A stretch of DNA of 64,000 nt from Akkermansia muciniphila (lineage in GTDB: Bacteria; Verrucomicrobiota; Verrucomicrobiia; Verrucomicrobiales; V1-33): assembly GCA_943333275.1 (NCBI GenBank), contig CALQSQ010000007.1, positions 1-64,000 on the forward strand, in the 5' to 3' direction. A program made the translations under genes and the position numbers. Numbering within the stretch: the stretch's first letter is position 1; the number at the start of each line of letters is the position of its first letter. The notes under the pieces were generated by a model. It searched no databases. It was given only the letters and a program-made list of their open reading frames with translations, and was not told the origin of the DNA. Positions 29,401 to 37,748 of this stretch are shown piece after piece.

Positions 29401-31285
29401 GCTGGATGCAGCCCTGATATCCTGCGGCGGGAACGACGAAGATCCAGCTGACGGAATTGGGAGCAAGATTGGTGTAGTTGAAACAAAGTGTCCATCCCGT
29501 GGGGCTGGCCGGATCGGGGTGCAGACACAGGTTCGTGACTTCAGCGCAGCATTCATCAAGTTCCACGCAATGGACGATTTCGCAGCATTGATCCAGCACC
29601 GGCGAGTGGAAGATCATTCGCATGCAGGCGTGATCGGGGGCGGGCTGCGAGGTGGGAGTCGGTGTCACGGTGATATTCGTGGCATTCCCCGGCAGCAGTG
29701 GTGTGGGCAGCGTGTAAATCGGCCCGGGAGTGACCGTAAAGCCCGGAGTCTGCAGGAACGTGATATGGCTGATGGTCCAGGGCATCGTGTTCACGACCTG
29801 GAACGTCCACTGGGAGGCGGTGCCGACTTGTGGTGCCGGCAGCGGCTGGCAATGCACCGAGACGTCACAAATCTGCACGCACTCACAACACTGCCGGTTG
29901 ATGACGACATCCCCCTGCTGGGATTTGTCATCGCCCGCGTTGAAAATGCCGTTGAAATCAATGAGGTAACTGCTCGAGGTAATGGTGGCGAGTGAGTTCC
30001 CTGCACTGGGGATGTAGGTCATGCCGTAAATGAGCTGGCCGTTGGGCGGTTGCATGTAATCGCCAGTGGCCCAGACGTCGCTGTCGCAGGTATAGTCCAC
30101 GCCACCTGCCGAGGAATCCGGTGCGGCGGCGCCACCGATTCTAAATTCCTTCGTGTTCGGCTGCCATGTGCCCGTGCTCAGATTTAAATCGAATTCCAGA
30201 ACGCGCGACTGGTGCGCGAAGAAGGGCACCGTCCGCTCAGCCACCAGCATGCGTCCGCCGTCGGTAAAAGTAATGTCGCTCACGGGCGAGGAGAAACTCA
30301 TCAGGGTGCCGGCACCAGCCGAACCGGCCAGCGTGTTGAAGAATGCCGGGAGGGTGATTTCCAGTCTTGCCGTGCCAGCGTCCGGCAGGCCGCCTGCATC
30401 GAAACCAGCGGACCAAATTTCATTGGAGACGGTGGTGGAGGGATTCGCGCGATCCTCATTCCACACCCCATAGTAGAGGCGGTTGTCGAAGACATTCAGT
30501 CCCCAGACGCGGCGACCGAGGGCGGTCAGATTTCCCTTGATCCCATCGTCCAGAATCGGCGCGAGTGGGGATACGTTCGGACGGGCATTTTTTCCGTGAT
30601 CGTAAGGCACTGAACTGAGCCAGGCGCCCGTCATGTCCAGGCGGTAAATGAGACCGTCCTCAAAATTGGAGACGAAGAACTGATTGCGTTTGCGGTCGAA
30701 ACAAATATTTCCCAGCGCGGGAGCCCGGCCATTCGAGTTGAAAGCATTCGGCAGAACGGCGAAGGTGGAAATGGCTCCGGTGATGCCATCGAGTTTGTAA
30801 ACAGCTCCTGGTCCGCCTGCAGCGTAATTCGTGGGGGCGGGGGAGTTCATTCCATAAATGGAGGTCGCGCTCACATAGATGTTTGGCTTGGCCGCACGGT
30901 CGAGCGTGATGCCGAAGACCTGGCCGAGATTGGCGGCATTCCAGACATTCGCAGCTCCGCCATATTCATTGTGATACATGGGGGCGGCCCAGTTGGTATT
31001 CAGCACCGCACCGTTGCCTGCGGGGTTGCGTACATCAATAATCCCCACCACGAATCCAGCGGCGTTCACTCCTGTGGCGTTCTGACCGGAGTAGCAGGTA
31101 ACCACCGATTCCCCGCAATCGACCGGGAGCAAGTTGGGCGGGCCACCGGCAACCTGGGACTGTGCCTGCGGAACGAGGATCAAACCCACGGCAACGCTCA
31201 GGTTCCTGAATAATCCTAGGCGGGGCCGATTTCGCTGAGAGGTTGTTCCAATAGCGAGGAGAGCGGATTGCGCGGGTGTTTTCAT
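26456..31285 (-). CDS. Very large secreted protein: propeller, Cys-rich Ig-like and HYR modules
   Basis: This 1609-aa protein starts at MKTPAQSALLAIG (31285) with a hydrophobic export segment (LFRNLSVAVGLILVPQAQSQ). Residues ~60-480 look like a beta-propeller. They are followed by repeated beta modules rich in paired cysteines (QCCECVQICDVSVHC, QCCEIVHCVELDECC, KCCSVTGCVEVHC). A second propeller has NHL-like strands (NVWVGNRASY, NVWAANGTQVYHL, HIWAADLGGNSAHRI). An HYR-type domain follows (PKFVCPPGITVVGWQGVV ... HIITIVVADAAGHST), and the tail is VESSPDLDIW ... YFYRVRR. No enzyme motif is seen. A cell-surface or extracellular adhesion role is a guess. Confidence 0.82.
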   Translation of the reverse strand: MKTPAQSALLAIGTTSQRNRPRLGLFRNLSVAVGLILVPQAQSQVAGGPPNLLPVDCGESVVTCYSGQNATGVNAAGFVVGIIDVRNPAGNGAVLNTNWAAPMYHNEYGGAANVWNAANLGQVFGITLDRAAKPNIYVSATSIYGMNSPAPTNYAAGGPGAVYKLDGITGAISTFAVLPNAFNSNGRAPALGNICFDRKRNQFFVSNFEDGLIYRLDMTGAWLSSVPYDHGKNARPNVSPLAPILDDGIKGNLTALGRRVWGLNVFDNRLYYGVWNEDRANPSTTVSNEIWSAGFDAGGLPDAGTARLEITLPAFFNTLAGSAGAGTLMSFSSPVSDITFTDGGRMLVAERTVPFFAHQSRVLEFDLNLSTGTWQPNTKEFRIGGAAAPDSSAGGVDYTCDSDVWATGDYMQPPNGQLIYGMTYIPSAGNSLATITSSSYLIDFNGIFNAGDDKSQQGDVVINRQCCECVQICDVSVHCQPLPAPQVGTASQWTFQVVNTMPWTISHITFLQTPGFTVTPGPIYTLPTPLLPGNATNITVTPTPTSQPAPDHACMRMIFHSPVLDQCCEIVHCVELDECCAEVTNLCLHPDPASPTGWTLCFNYTNLAPNSVSWIFVVPAAGYQGCIQPFIVPVFPALATGQTGSFCQPVTVDPACKKICMIISGHSANFQKCCSVTGCVEVHCPCIPKTWTLDADFDLGTVINLNHNPNHDQLQLNPITKPLPFVCIPCSARGTVVRIDINGPNSPAAVMGEYWSSPDSFAPGTSGRDPSRTTVDKYGNVWVGNRASYEKLDGTPPSGPADSYGSVVRIGIVLGGTRGDVVAGNFTPNPLGSYLKPPFTYSTCTDRDGDGYIKTSRGLGHILPWNNAGGVDTDGGVQTAEDECITIYTRVPGGGTRFLAVDCNNNLWTGGLNDQDFQAVDGVTGNLIGGTYFNVGAGGYGGLLDGFGVLWGGSQLMRVNSSTLVSLPVQNSPYTYVYGLGIDPRCCHVFGAGAVSYDSSWNTVASGIIEFDTSGNILFDYPTQGGATGICVDGTGNVWAANGTQVYHLSPNSPLCTGHTVQPPVTIPVSPNPVSPGSIHVRGVAVDSNGHIWAADLGGNSAHRINSGSATVDKTIDLGSSGTHPTGLNASPYNYSDMTGFVALGSTCREGSWSVLHDGGCDGLDWGTLTWTGSNLSASNQLIVEIRADDQQPLLPTHPFITVANGQKFCNKGITGRWVEIRVRFIGAPCSTESPILKDITLTCCEGHDDPCSDEDHPPTAIKCPDSVAVCPDKGATTSTVTLSAMLSDSDGGPINVRWKEGTTILSNATIAASGPPTVGTTTLTQNFPIGNHLITLCAQVGGSWVAICEAKVKVGDQDAPKFVCPPGITVVGWQGVVPNFLGNLQATDDCTPATLLVATQSPAAGTAVGTGTHIITIVVADAAGHSTTCETTYIVSPDVALVEPANYAFFNVGQPIRATARTKSAEPATQFAFIVNGLVMGQTPGNGGQGSVQLPILPPGAYTISVVASGPGGQRSSVVRPRQFTVGGDGTIIPTLAPCLEIRGNNIAICVPTVLGENCTVESSPDLDIWTEVPNGTFTGTGFIREIILPLAPPPADKYFYRVRRAIP

Positions 31286-31546
31286 CTGATTTGGATCTCG
31301 GTTAGGATTCGGTGGTGGCTTCCGCAGCCTCGATGGCGTTGGATGGATGGCCCCCCCCCTCATGGGAGCGGTGAATCGGGAGTATGCCTAAAAATGGGGG
31401 TTTTGGTCAAGGGTAAATTAGGACATCCCTGGAGAAGCGATTTTCCGTCTGCGCCAACAGAACGAGGGGGGCGATTTTTTTACTTTGATTTAAATAGATG
31501 AGTGAATGACCGTGGCTGGCAAAACGATGGATAGGACTCAATACCC

Positions 31547-34500
31547 GTGAATACTTCCCACTCCTCCGCCCGGCCCGACCCTTGGCAACCTCCCACACCC
31601 GAGGAACTTTCCGGCCTGCTGCCGGGTTATGAAATCACCGCACTGCTGGGACGCGGTGGCATGGGGGCGGTTTACAAGGGAACTCAGCTCAGCCTGGATC
31701 GTGAAGTCGCCATCAAGCTGCTTCCGCCCGATCTTGGAGCCGATCCTGATTTCCAGGCCCGTTTCCGCCGCGAGGCGAAGTCCATGGCCAAGCTCAACCA
31801 CCCGAACATCGTCCAGATTTTCGACTACGGCCAGACGGCCAGCGGGCAGCATTATTTCATCATGGAGTATGTGGATGGCTCGGACCTGCTGCACCTCGTC
31901 CGCTCCGGAACCCTCGATGCCGAGGGCGCGCTCAATGCCGTCAGCCAGGTTTGTGAAGCCCTCCAATACGCCCACGAGCTGGGCTTCGTGCATCGCGACA
32001 TCAAGCCGGCCAACATCCTCATCAATCGCAAGGGAGTGCTCAAGGTCGGTGATTTCGGTCTCGCCAGACTGGTCGAAGGCCACGGCGACCACGCGGCTTC
32101 CATCAATGAAGAAATGGGCCTCACGATGACCGGCATGACGATGGGCACGCCCCACTACGCCGCTCCGGAGCAATTCGATGGCCTGGGCCACATCGACCAC
32201 CGCGCCGACCTCTACAGTCTCGGCATCATGTTCTACGAAATGCTGACCAGGGACGTGCCGCGCGGCACCCCCAAGGCCCCCTCCAAGAAGATCCCCAACC
32301 TCGACGTGCGCATCGACGGAGTGGTCTTCAAGGCCATGGAGCCGGACCCCGATGAACGTTACCAGAGCGCCGCCGCCCTGCGAACCGACATCGACCGCAT
32401 CCGCAGCACCCCGCCCGCCCCCAGTCCCGCCGCCGAACCTCCCCGGCCCACACCCCAAGCCCAGCGGCCCCAGGCGCGACCGTCCCCGCCCCGCAGCCCC
32501 GGCGGCCCCAGCAAATCCGCCAAGCCGCCCCCGCGCAAATCCTCCTTCCCTCTCACCGCGGTCGTTGGGACGCTGGTGGTCCTCGGCGGCATTTTTGGTT
32601 TCCTGCAATGGCAGGGATCCCAGAATGCCCCCGAAAAGCCTGATCCCACCCTCGCCAAGACCCCACCGAGCGAGCCTGCATCGAAATCTCCCACCACCAC
32701 ACCGGCACCTGAGACTGCACCGAATGTCCCTCCAGTCCCGACTGTTCCGGAAAAGAAGCCGGAGGAGGAAAATCCAGCAAAACCTGCCGTGGCCGCAGAA
32801 TCGCTGCCTCCCATGGACAAACCACCTGCGGTCGTTCGAACCGAATCCAGCGCCAGTAGGGATACCCCATTCATCAACACACTCGGCATGAAATTCGTTC
32901 CTTTGCCGATCACTGGTGGGTTGGCGGATGGGCAGCAGGTGCTCTTCAGCGTGTGGGAGACTAGGGTGAAGGATTTTGATGCTTTTGTGAAAGAGGCAGG
33001 GTATAACGCAGTCGGCGGCATGAAATCCATCGGTAAAAGCCCCGGCCCAAAACAGGAATCCCAGGCAGCTTCAGGATGGTGGGCAGTCCGCGGGCATACG
33101 TGGAAAGATCCTGGGTTCACACAAACTCCCTTGCATCCCGTCGTAGGTGTAAACTGGGATGATGCCAACGCTTTCTGCCTCTGGCTGACTCAGAAAGAGC
33201 GATTAAGTGGCAAGATATCCAGCAACCAAGTTTACCGGTTACCCAAGGATCTCGAATGGAGTCTGGCAGTCGGACTTAAGTCCGAAATTGGAAACACTCC
33301 AGCGGAGCGCAAGCAACAGCTCTCGCGCAACTATCCTTGGGGTGACCAATGGCCACCTCCTGCAAATGCCGGAAATCTAGCTGGATCGGAAGTTGCCGAT
33401 GACAACTGGCCGGACCAGTTCCGTCCACTGCCGGGATACAAGGACCTTTTTCCACGCACTTCACCTGTTGGCAGCTTTCCGGCGAACCAACTTGGAATTT
33501 ACGACCTTGCGGGCAACGTGGCGGAATTCTGCGAAGACTGGTTTGACGCATCGCAGACATCCCATGTGCGTCGTGGTTCATCATGGGATCAATTCGATGC
33601 TCCGGAAATCCGCCTCAATATGTATTCCTCAAATCGTTATGGCACCGGCGATTACAGACGCGATACCATAGGATTTCGTGTGGTGTTAGCGGGAGTCAGC
33701 GCCCCACCCACGCCAGTTCCTGCCACCGCTGGCGCCACTCCCAGCGAAGCAGGCTTCACCAAAATCTTCAATGGTCGCGACCTTACCGGCTGGGCGGGCG
33801 ATAAGCGTTTCTGGTCAGTGCGCGACGGGACCATTACCGCCGAATCACCACCCAATGGTTCAATCCCTGTGAATACCTGCCTCATCTGGCAGGGAGGCAA
33901 TGTGACGGATTTCGAATTGCGGCTTTCTTACAAGATCACATCTGGAAATTCCGGTGTGCAATACCGCAGCAAAGTCTTGGATCCCGCTGCATGGGTGGTC
34001 GGAGGTTACCAATACGAGATCGCGACTGGAAAATTTGAGATAAAGAACGGCGGGCTTTATGAAGAAAGGGGCAGCCGCAAGGCGCTGGCAAGTCCCGGTG
34101 GTGACTACCTCGCCAATCCGGGGGAGAAGATCGAATGGACTCAGGACGGGGCCAGAAAGGTTACCGGGAATTTAGGATCCCTGCCCCCCTACCATTCTGG
34201 AGATTGGAACGAACTCATCATCATTGCCCAAGGCAACCGTCTCATGCACAGGCTTAACGGCAGCGTTACGATTGATATGATTGATGATGACGCCACAGCC
34301 AAGGCCATCTCCGGCGTGCTGGCGCTCCAACTCCACTCCGGCGCGCCCCAGAAAGTGCAGTTCAAGGATATCCGCATCAAGCAGGCCAAATCATCCGGCG
34401 CTGGGGTTTCCAGTCTGGCACTCAAAGCCCCTGACAAAGCGCAATCGCTCTTCGACGGCAGCACGCTGGATGGCTGGACCGTGCGCGGGGATCCTGCCTC

Positions 34501-34999
34501 CTTCAAGATTGAGGACGGCTGCATCAAGGCCACCGGAGCGAAGGGCAATCTGATCTTTGTAGACAAAGGGGTCGCGCCCGCATGGAAGGATTTCGACCTT
34601 ACCATGAAAGTAAAACTCAAGCCCAATACCATCTCCGACTCCGGCCTGTATATTCATTGTCCTGCCAATGCCTCCTCTTCCAGTAAGATCGCCTTGGAAA
34701 TCCAGATCTCCAACGATCCCGATCCCCTTGCCGAACGGTCTACCGGCAGCGTTTTCGACGTTGCCCCCATCCCCATGCAGATCGTGCGGAACGATCGCTG
34801 GTTTGATCTCCGCATCATCGTGAGTGGCATGACGGTTACCGTTTTCATCAATGGCAAAAAGGTCAACGAGTGGACCCAGCCCGCAGGGTGGACCCCGCCT
34901 GAAAATGTCCCCTCAGCCCGCCTCGGCAGCGGCAGTATCGGCTTGCAAAGCTATACAGGAGAGACATTGTTCAAGGATGTGAGGATCACGCTGCCGTGA
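31547..34999 (+). CDS. Membrane Ser/Thr kinase with SUMF1 and two DUF1080 domains
   Basis: The 1150-aa protein uses a GTG start at 31547; no usable ATG precedes the kinase domain. The kinase (residues ~27-290) looks active: LLGRGGMGAVYKG, VAIKLL, HRDIKPANILIN, DFGLA, APEQF. A Pro-rich linker and one transmembrane helix follow (LTAVVGTLVVLGGIFGFLQW). Outside the membrane comes a SUMF1/formylglycine-type domain (GIYDLAGNVAEFCEDWF, RRGSSWD, DTIGFRVVLAG). Two DUF1080 (3-keto-glucoside hydrolase/LamG-like) domains follow (FTKIFNGRDLTGWAGD and QSLFDGSTLDGWTVRG). I infer a receptor kinase that senses carbohydrate. Similar fusions are known in planctomycetes and verrucomicrobia. Confidence 0.92.
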   Translation: MNTSHSSARPDPWQPPTPEELSGLLPGYEITALLGRGGMGAVYKGTQLSLDREVAIKLLPPDLGADPDFQARFRREAKSMAKLNHPNIVQIFDYGQTASGQHYFIMEYVDGSDLLHLVRSGTLDAEGALNAVSQVCEALQYAHELGFVHRDIKPANILINRKGVLKVGDFGLARLVEGHGDHAASINEEMGLTMTGMTMGTPHYAAPEQFDGLGHIDHRADLYSLGIMFYEMLTRDVPRGTPKAPSKKIPNLDVRIDGVVFKAMEPDPDERYQSAAALRTDIDRIRSTPPAPSPAAEPPRPTPQAQRPQARPSPPRSPGGPSKSAKPPPRKSSFPLTAVVGTLVVLGGIFGFLQWQGSQNAPEKPDPTLAKTPPSEPASKSPTTTPAPETAPNVPPVPTVPEKKPEEENPAKPAVAAESLPPMDKPPAVVRTESSASRDTPFINTLGMKFVPLPITGGLADGQQVLFSVWETRVKDFDAFVKEAGYNAVGGMKSIGKSPGPKQESQAASGWWAVRGHTWKDPGFTQTPLHPVVGVNWDDANAFCLWLTQKERLSGKISSNQVYRLPKDLEWSLAVGLKSEIGNTPAERKQQLSRNYPWGDQWPPPANAGNLAGSEVADDNWPDQFRPLPGYKDLFPRTSPVGSFPANQLGIYDLAGNVAEFCEDWFDASQTSHVRRGSSWDQFDAPEIRLNMYSSNRYGTGDYRRDTIGFRVVLAGVSAPPTPVPATAGATPSEAGFTKIFNGRDLTGWAGDKRFWSVRDGTITAESPPNGSIPVNTCLIWQGGNVTDFELRLSYKITSGNSGVQYRSKVLDPAAWVVGGYQYEIATGKFEIKNGGLYEERGSRKALASPGGDYLANPGEKIEWTQDGARKVTGNLGSLPPYHSGDWNELIIIAQGNRLMHRLNGSVTIDMIDDDATAKAISGVLALQLHSGAPQKVQFKDIRIKQAKSSGAGVSSLALKAPDKAQSLFDGSTLDGWTVRGDPASFKIEDGCIKATGAKGNLIFVDKGVAPAWKDFDLTMKVKLKPNTISDSGLYIHCPANASSSSKIALEIQISNDPDPLAERSTGSVFDVAPIPMQIVRNDRWFDLRIIVSGMTVTVFINGKKVNEWTQPAGWTPPENVPSARLGSGSIGLQSYTGETLFKDVRITLP

Positions 35000-35419
35000 G
35001 GACATGGAGGCGGAGGCGGGGGATTCTCCGTTTTTTTAAAACTAGAAAGTCGATGTTGGGGTGGGGGGCTTATTTTGCTAAAATAAAGCTTATTTTAGTG
35101 ACAAAAGGAGCCTTTTTAGATTCAATGCACCGCATGAATTTTATTCCCCGACCATTTCAGGGACATTTCGCGACCGGTGCGGAGGGGAATCGCCGTTGGG
35201 GGTGCTTCGGGGAGGGGGGATTTGCTTTTGGCGGGATTCCCCGCCTCACTTCCGAGGCCGGAAGTGGTCCCGGGAGCGTTCCTTACCCCACTTCCGCTAA
35301 AGGGATCGAGATAAAATTCCTGACAGGAATTCCTAAAGGGTGCCGGGCGGGGGTTAAATGGCGGTAGTTTCAGGGTGCTTCTAGGCCGGGGGCGTTTACA
35401 CTCGGGTGACTCTGCTCCC
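35000..35419. other. Intergenic region with AT-rich inverted repeat
   Basis: These 420 bp have no supported gene; the 123-aa ORF 34996..35367 has no recognisable feature. The one structured element is the perfect 9-bp inverted repeat CTAAAATAA-AGC-TTATTTTAG at 35078-35098. It overlaps a direct repeat of GCTTATTTT (35068 and 35088). This could be an operator for the downstream glycosylase gene or a weak terminator for the kinase gene. Confidence 0.45.
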
Positions 35420-36316
35420 ATGCTCCCTGACCAACCTTTCGATCTTTCTGCGACGCTGCAATCCGGGCAGACGTTTCACTGGCATGCGTGGGAGGGGGGA
35501 TGGTTGGGGAGTATTGGCGATGATCCGGTGTGGGTGCGGCAGACGGCGGGGGGATTGGAAATCATACCGCAGGGGATGGAGGAGAAGGTGCGGGGTTATT
35601 TTGCGCTGGATCATGATGTGGTGGCGATGATGCGATCATTCCCTGCGGGGGATGTGCCGCTGGCAACGGCGCTGGCGTTTTGTCCGGGGTTGCGGATTCT
35701 GCGGCAACCGCTGTGGGAGTGTCTGGCGACATTTATTACGTCATCGCTGAAGCAGGTGCCGCACATCCGGAAGATTTCCCTGACACTGCGGGAACGATTC
35801 GGTGTGGAATTGCCGACGGTCATGGAGGGTGCGCCGAAGTTGTATGGCTATCCCACGCCGCAGGCTTTGGCGGAGGCGGGTGAGGGGGCGCTGTGGGAAT
35901 GCGGGCTGGGGTATCGTGCGGCCTTTTTGCACCGGGCGGCGGTGGACTTGGCGGCGGGGCGGGTGGATGCGGCGATGCTGGCGGGGCAATCGGATGATGA
36001 AGCACGGGCCACGCTGATGCAGTTGCACGGGGTGGGGGAGAAGATCGCCAACTGCGTGCTGTTGTTTGCGTGCGAACGCCTGGCGGCGTTTCCGATTGAT
36101 GTGTGGATCGAACGGGTGCTGCACCAGTTGTATTTCGCCAGGAAGCGCCGGCGGACTGCGGAGCAGATCAGGAAATTTGCCGCGCGACATTTCGGCCCTT
36201 ATGCCGGCTATGCGCAGCAGTTTCTCTTCCACCATGCGCGTCTCACGAAGCTGAGGCCTGGGGCTTCGGACGCTTCCCGAGGACCAGCAGGGCAGCTACT
36301 GCGGCCAGCGCCATGA
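35420..36316 (+). CDS. ogg: OGG1-type 8-oxoguanine DNA glycosylase/AP lyase
   Basis: This 298-aa protein starts at MLPDQPFDLSATLQSGQTFHW, the typical OGG1 N-terminus. Residues ~95-115 give ECLATFITSSLKQVPHIRKI, matching the FIxSSxNNIxRI motif. The helix-hairpin-helix is LHGVGEKIANCVLLF, with the catalytic Lys in GEK. The essential Asp is in FPIDVWIERV. It removes oxidised guanine and cleaves the abasic site. The eukaryote-like OGG1 form is uncommon in bacteria, where MutM is the usual enzyme. Its 3' end overlaps the convergent MFS gene by 74 bp. Confidence 0.9.
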   Translation: MLPDQPFDLSATLQSGQTFHWHAWEGGWLGSIGDDPVWVRQTAGGLEIIPQGMEEKVRGYFALDHDVVAMMRSFPAGDVPLATALAFCPGLRILRQPLWECLATFITSSLKQVPHIRKISLTLRERFGVELPTVMEGAPKLYGYPTPQALAEAGEGALWECGLGYRAAFLHRAAVDLAAGRVDAAMLAGQSDDEARATLMQLHGVGEKIANCVLLFACERLAAFPIDVWIERVLHQLYFARKRRRTAEQIRKFAARHFGPYAGYAQQFLFHHARLTKLRPGASDASRGPAGQLLRPAP

Positions 36317-37553
36317 CGCCGGCACTGACGAAAAAGGAGTGGGAAAACTTCGTCTCCGCACTGGAAGCATACATGACGGCGGCGGTGAGGAGCGGGCCCA
36401 CGCATCGTCCCAGGCTTCCCGCGCTGGTCATGGCTCCCATCGTTTCCCCCTGGGTCTGAACGGTGCCGCACTGGGACGCCAGCGCATTGAGCGTCGGCGT
36501 GGCGAAACTGTTCCCAACCGAAAGCATGGCCATCACTAACAACAGTGAAAGCCAGGGCGTGGTCGTCGGCATCAGTGTCAACGCGATGGTCATGGCCACG
36601 ATGCCTCCGAGGGCCAGTTTCCTCTCCCTGCCGTGTTTGGCGATTTTGCGAATAAGCCCACCTTGAATCAAAATGCCGATGATTCCGATATATCCGAAGA
36701 CATAGGAAATCCGGTCTGTATCAAAGCCGAAATGCCGTGTCGTGAAAGGCACAAACGAGGTCGTCATCATTGCGAATGCCGTGACCGTGAGAAAATTTGC
36801 GAGTAGGATCATGAGCAGCGGCGTGCGGCGGAAATGCTGGAGCGTGGCCAGCAGACTGGTGCGATTATGTGTGGCCAGCCCGCGTTTCTCACGGGGAAGG
36901 CTTTCCGGTAATTTGCGGTAGCATTGCACCAGATTGTAAACCGTCAGACTCGCTGCGATCAGGAAAGGAACGTGCAGACCAAAGTGCTTGCCCGTCACCC
37001 CTCCGATCAGCGGACCCAGCACAAAACCCAATCCAAAAGCCGCTCCGATCATCCCCATCACGCCAGCACGCTTCTCCGGTGCCGTAATGTCGCCCAGATA
37101 CGCCTGCGCCGTGGAGACGCTCGCGCCGCAAATGCCCGTGGTGATCCGAGCCAGAAAAATCATTACCAAGGCGGTCACGGGCGGGATGGACGATTTTGTC
37201 GCGAATGCCAGGATCAAATACCCCAGCAAGGAACCAATCAGGCTTGCAATGATGACCGGTCGGCGTCCCACACGGTCCGAAATCCTTCCGAAGAGCGGAG
37301 AGAATAAAAACTGCATGAGGCTGTAAACACCCATGACAAAAGATTGGAGCACTGTGTTCGCATTGTCACTCAGTCCCGCCCGTGTGGCAATGTCACCAAC
37401 GAACGGCTGAATGATCGGAATCATGATGCCGAATCCGATCAGATCGATGAGGACGGTGATGAAGATCTGCAGGTGCTGTGTGTGCTTCAACTTCTTGGCA
37501 GCGATTTCTGCAGGAGTAAGTTCGACAGGTGGGGTGGATTCGGGGGAGGACAT
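36243..37553 (-). CDS. MFS exporter, tetracycline/multidrug-resistance-like
   Basis: This 436-aa protein from MSSPESTPPVEL (37553) has about twelve transmembrane helices. The first loop carries the antiporter signature FGRISDRVGRRPVI, and helix 5 shows GMIGAAFGLGFVLGPLIGG (motif C of drug/H+ antiporters). The TCR-like fold suggests proton-driven efflux, but no substrate can be read. Its stop lies inside the 3' end of the convergent ogg gene. The next gene upstream, parB, is divergent with 195 bp between them. The track ORF start at 37754 overlaps parB and is rejected. Confidence 0.9.
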   Translation of the reverse strand: MSSPESTPPVELTPAEIAAKKLKHTQHLQIFITVLIDLIGFGIMIPIIQPFVGDIATRAGLSDNANTVLQSFVMGVYSLMQFLFSPLFGRISDRVGRRPVIIASLIGSLLGYLILAFATKSSIPPVTALVMIFLARITTGICGASVSTAQAYLGDITAPEKRAGVMGMIGAAFGLGFVLGPLIGGVTGKHFGLHVPFLIAASLTVYNLVQCYRKLPESLPREKRGLATHNRTSLLATLQHFRRTPLLMILLANFLTVTAFAMMTTSFVPFTTRHFGFDTDRISYVFGYIGIIGILIQGGLIRKIAKHGRERKLALGGIVAMTIALTLMPTTTPWLSLLLVMAMLSVGNSFATPTLNALASQCGTVQTQGETMGAMTSAGSLGRCVGPLLTAAVMYASSAETKFSHSFFVSAGVMALAAVAALLVLGKRPKPQASAS

Positions 37554-37748
37554 GAGTGAATAGGTGGTTGCACTGTGGGGGGGGCTTGAAATTTTGCGCA
37601 AGTAAAATTTCGGTATGGCTAACCTGCTTTCGGGGAGGTGCGTAGCGCTTTCATGTTTCTTTTTCCACTTCTGCTTGCATCCATTGCAAGATTTTGCATT
37701 TTGCGAGCCGCCCTCCCCACGCGACATCCTGAAATCAACGTTATCGAC

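Noticed and set aside
34996-35367. 123-aa ORF after the receptor kinase
   Set aside because: It starts inside the kinase stop region, has skewed composition and crosses the AT-rich inverted repeat. No family features.
37554-37748. parS site next to parB
   Set aside because: No TGTTTCACGTGAAACA-like sequence; only a small CTTGCA-TCCAT-TGCAAG inverted repeat at 37674-37690, too short to interpret.
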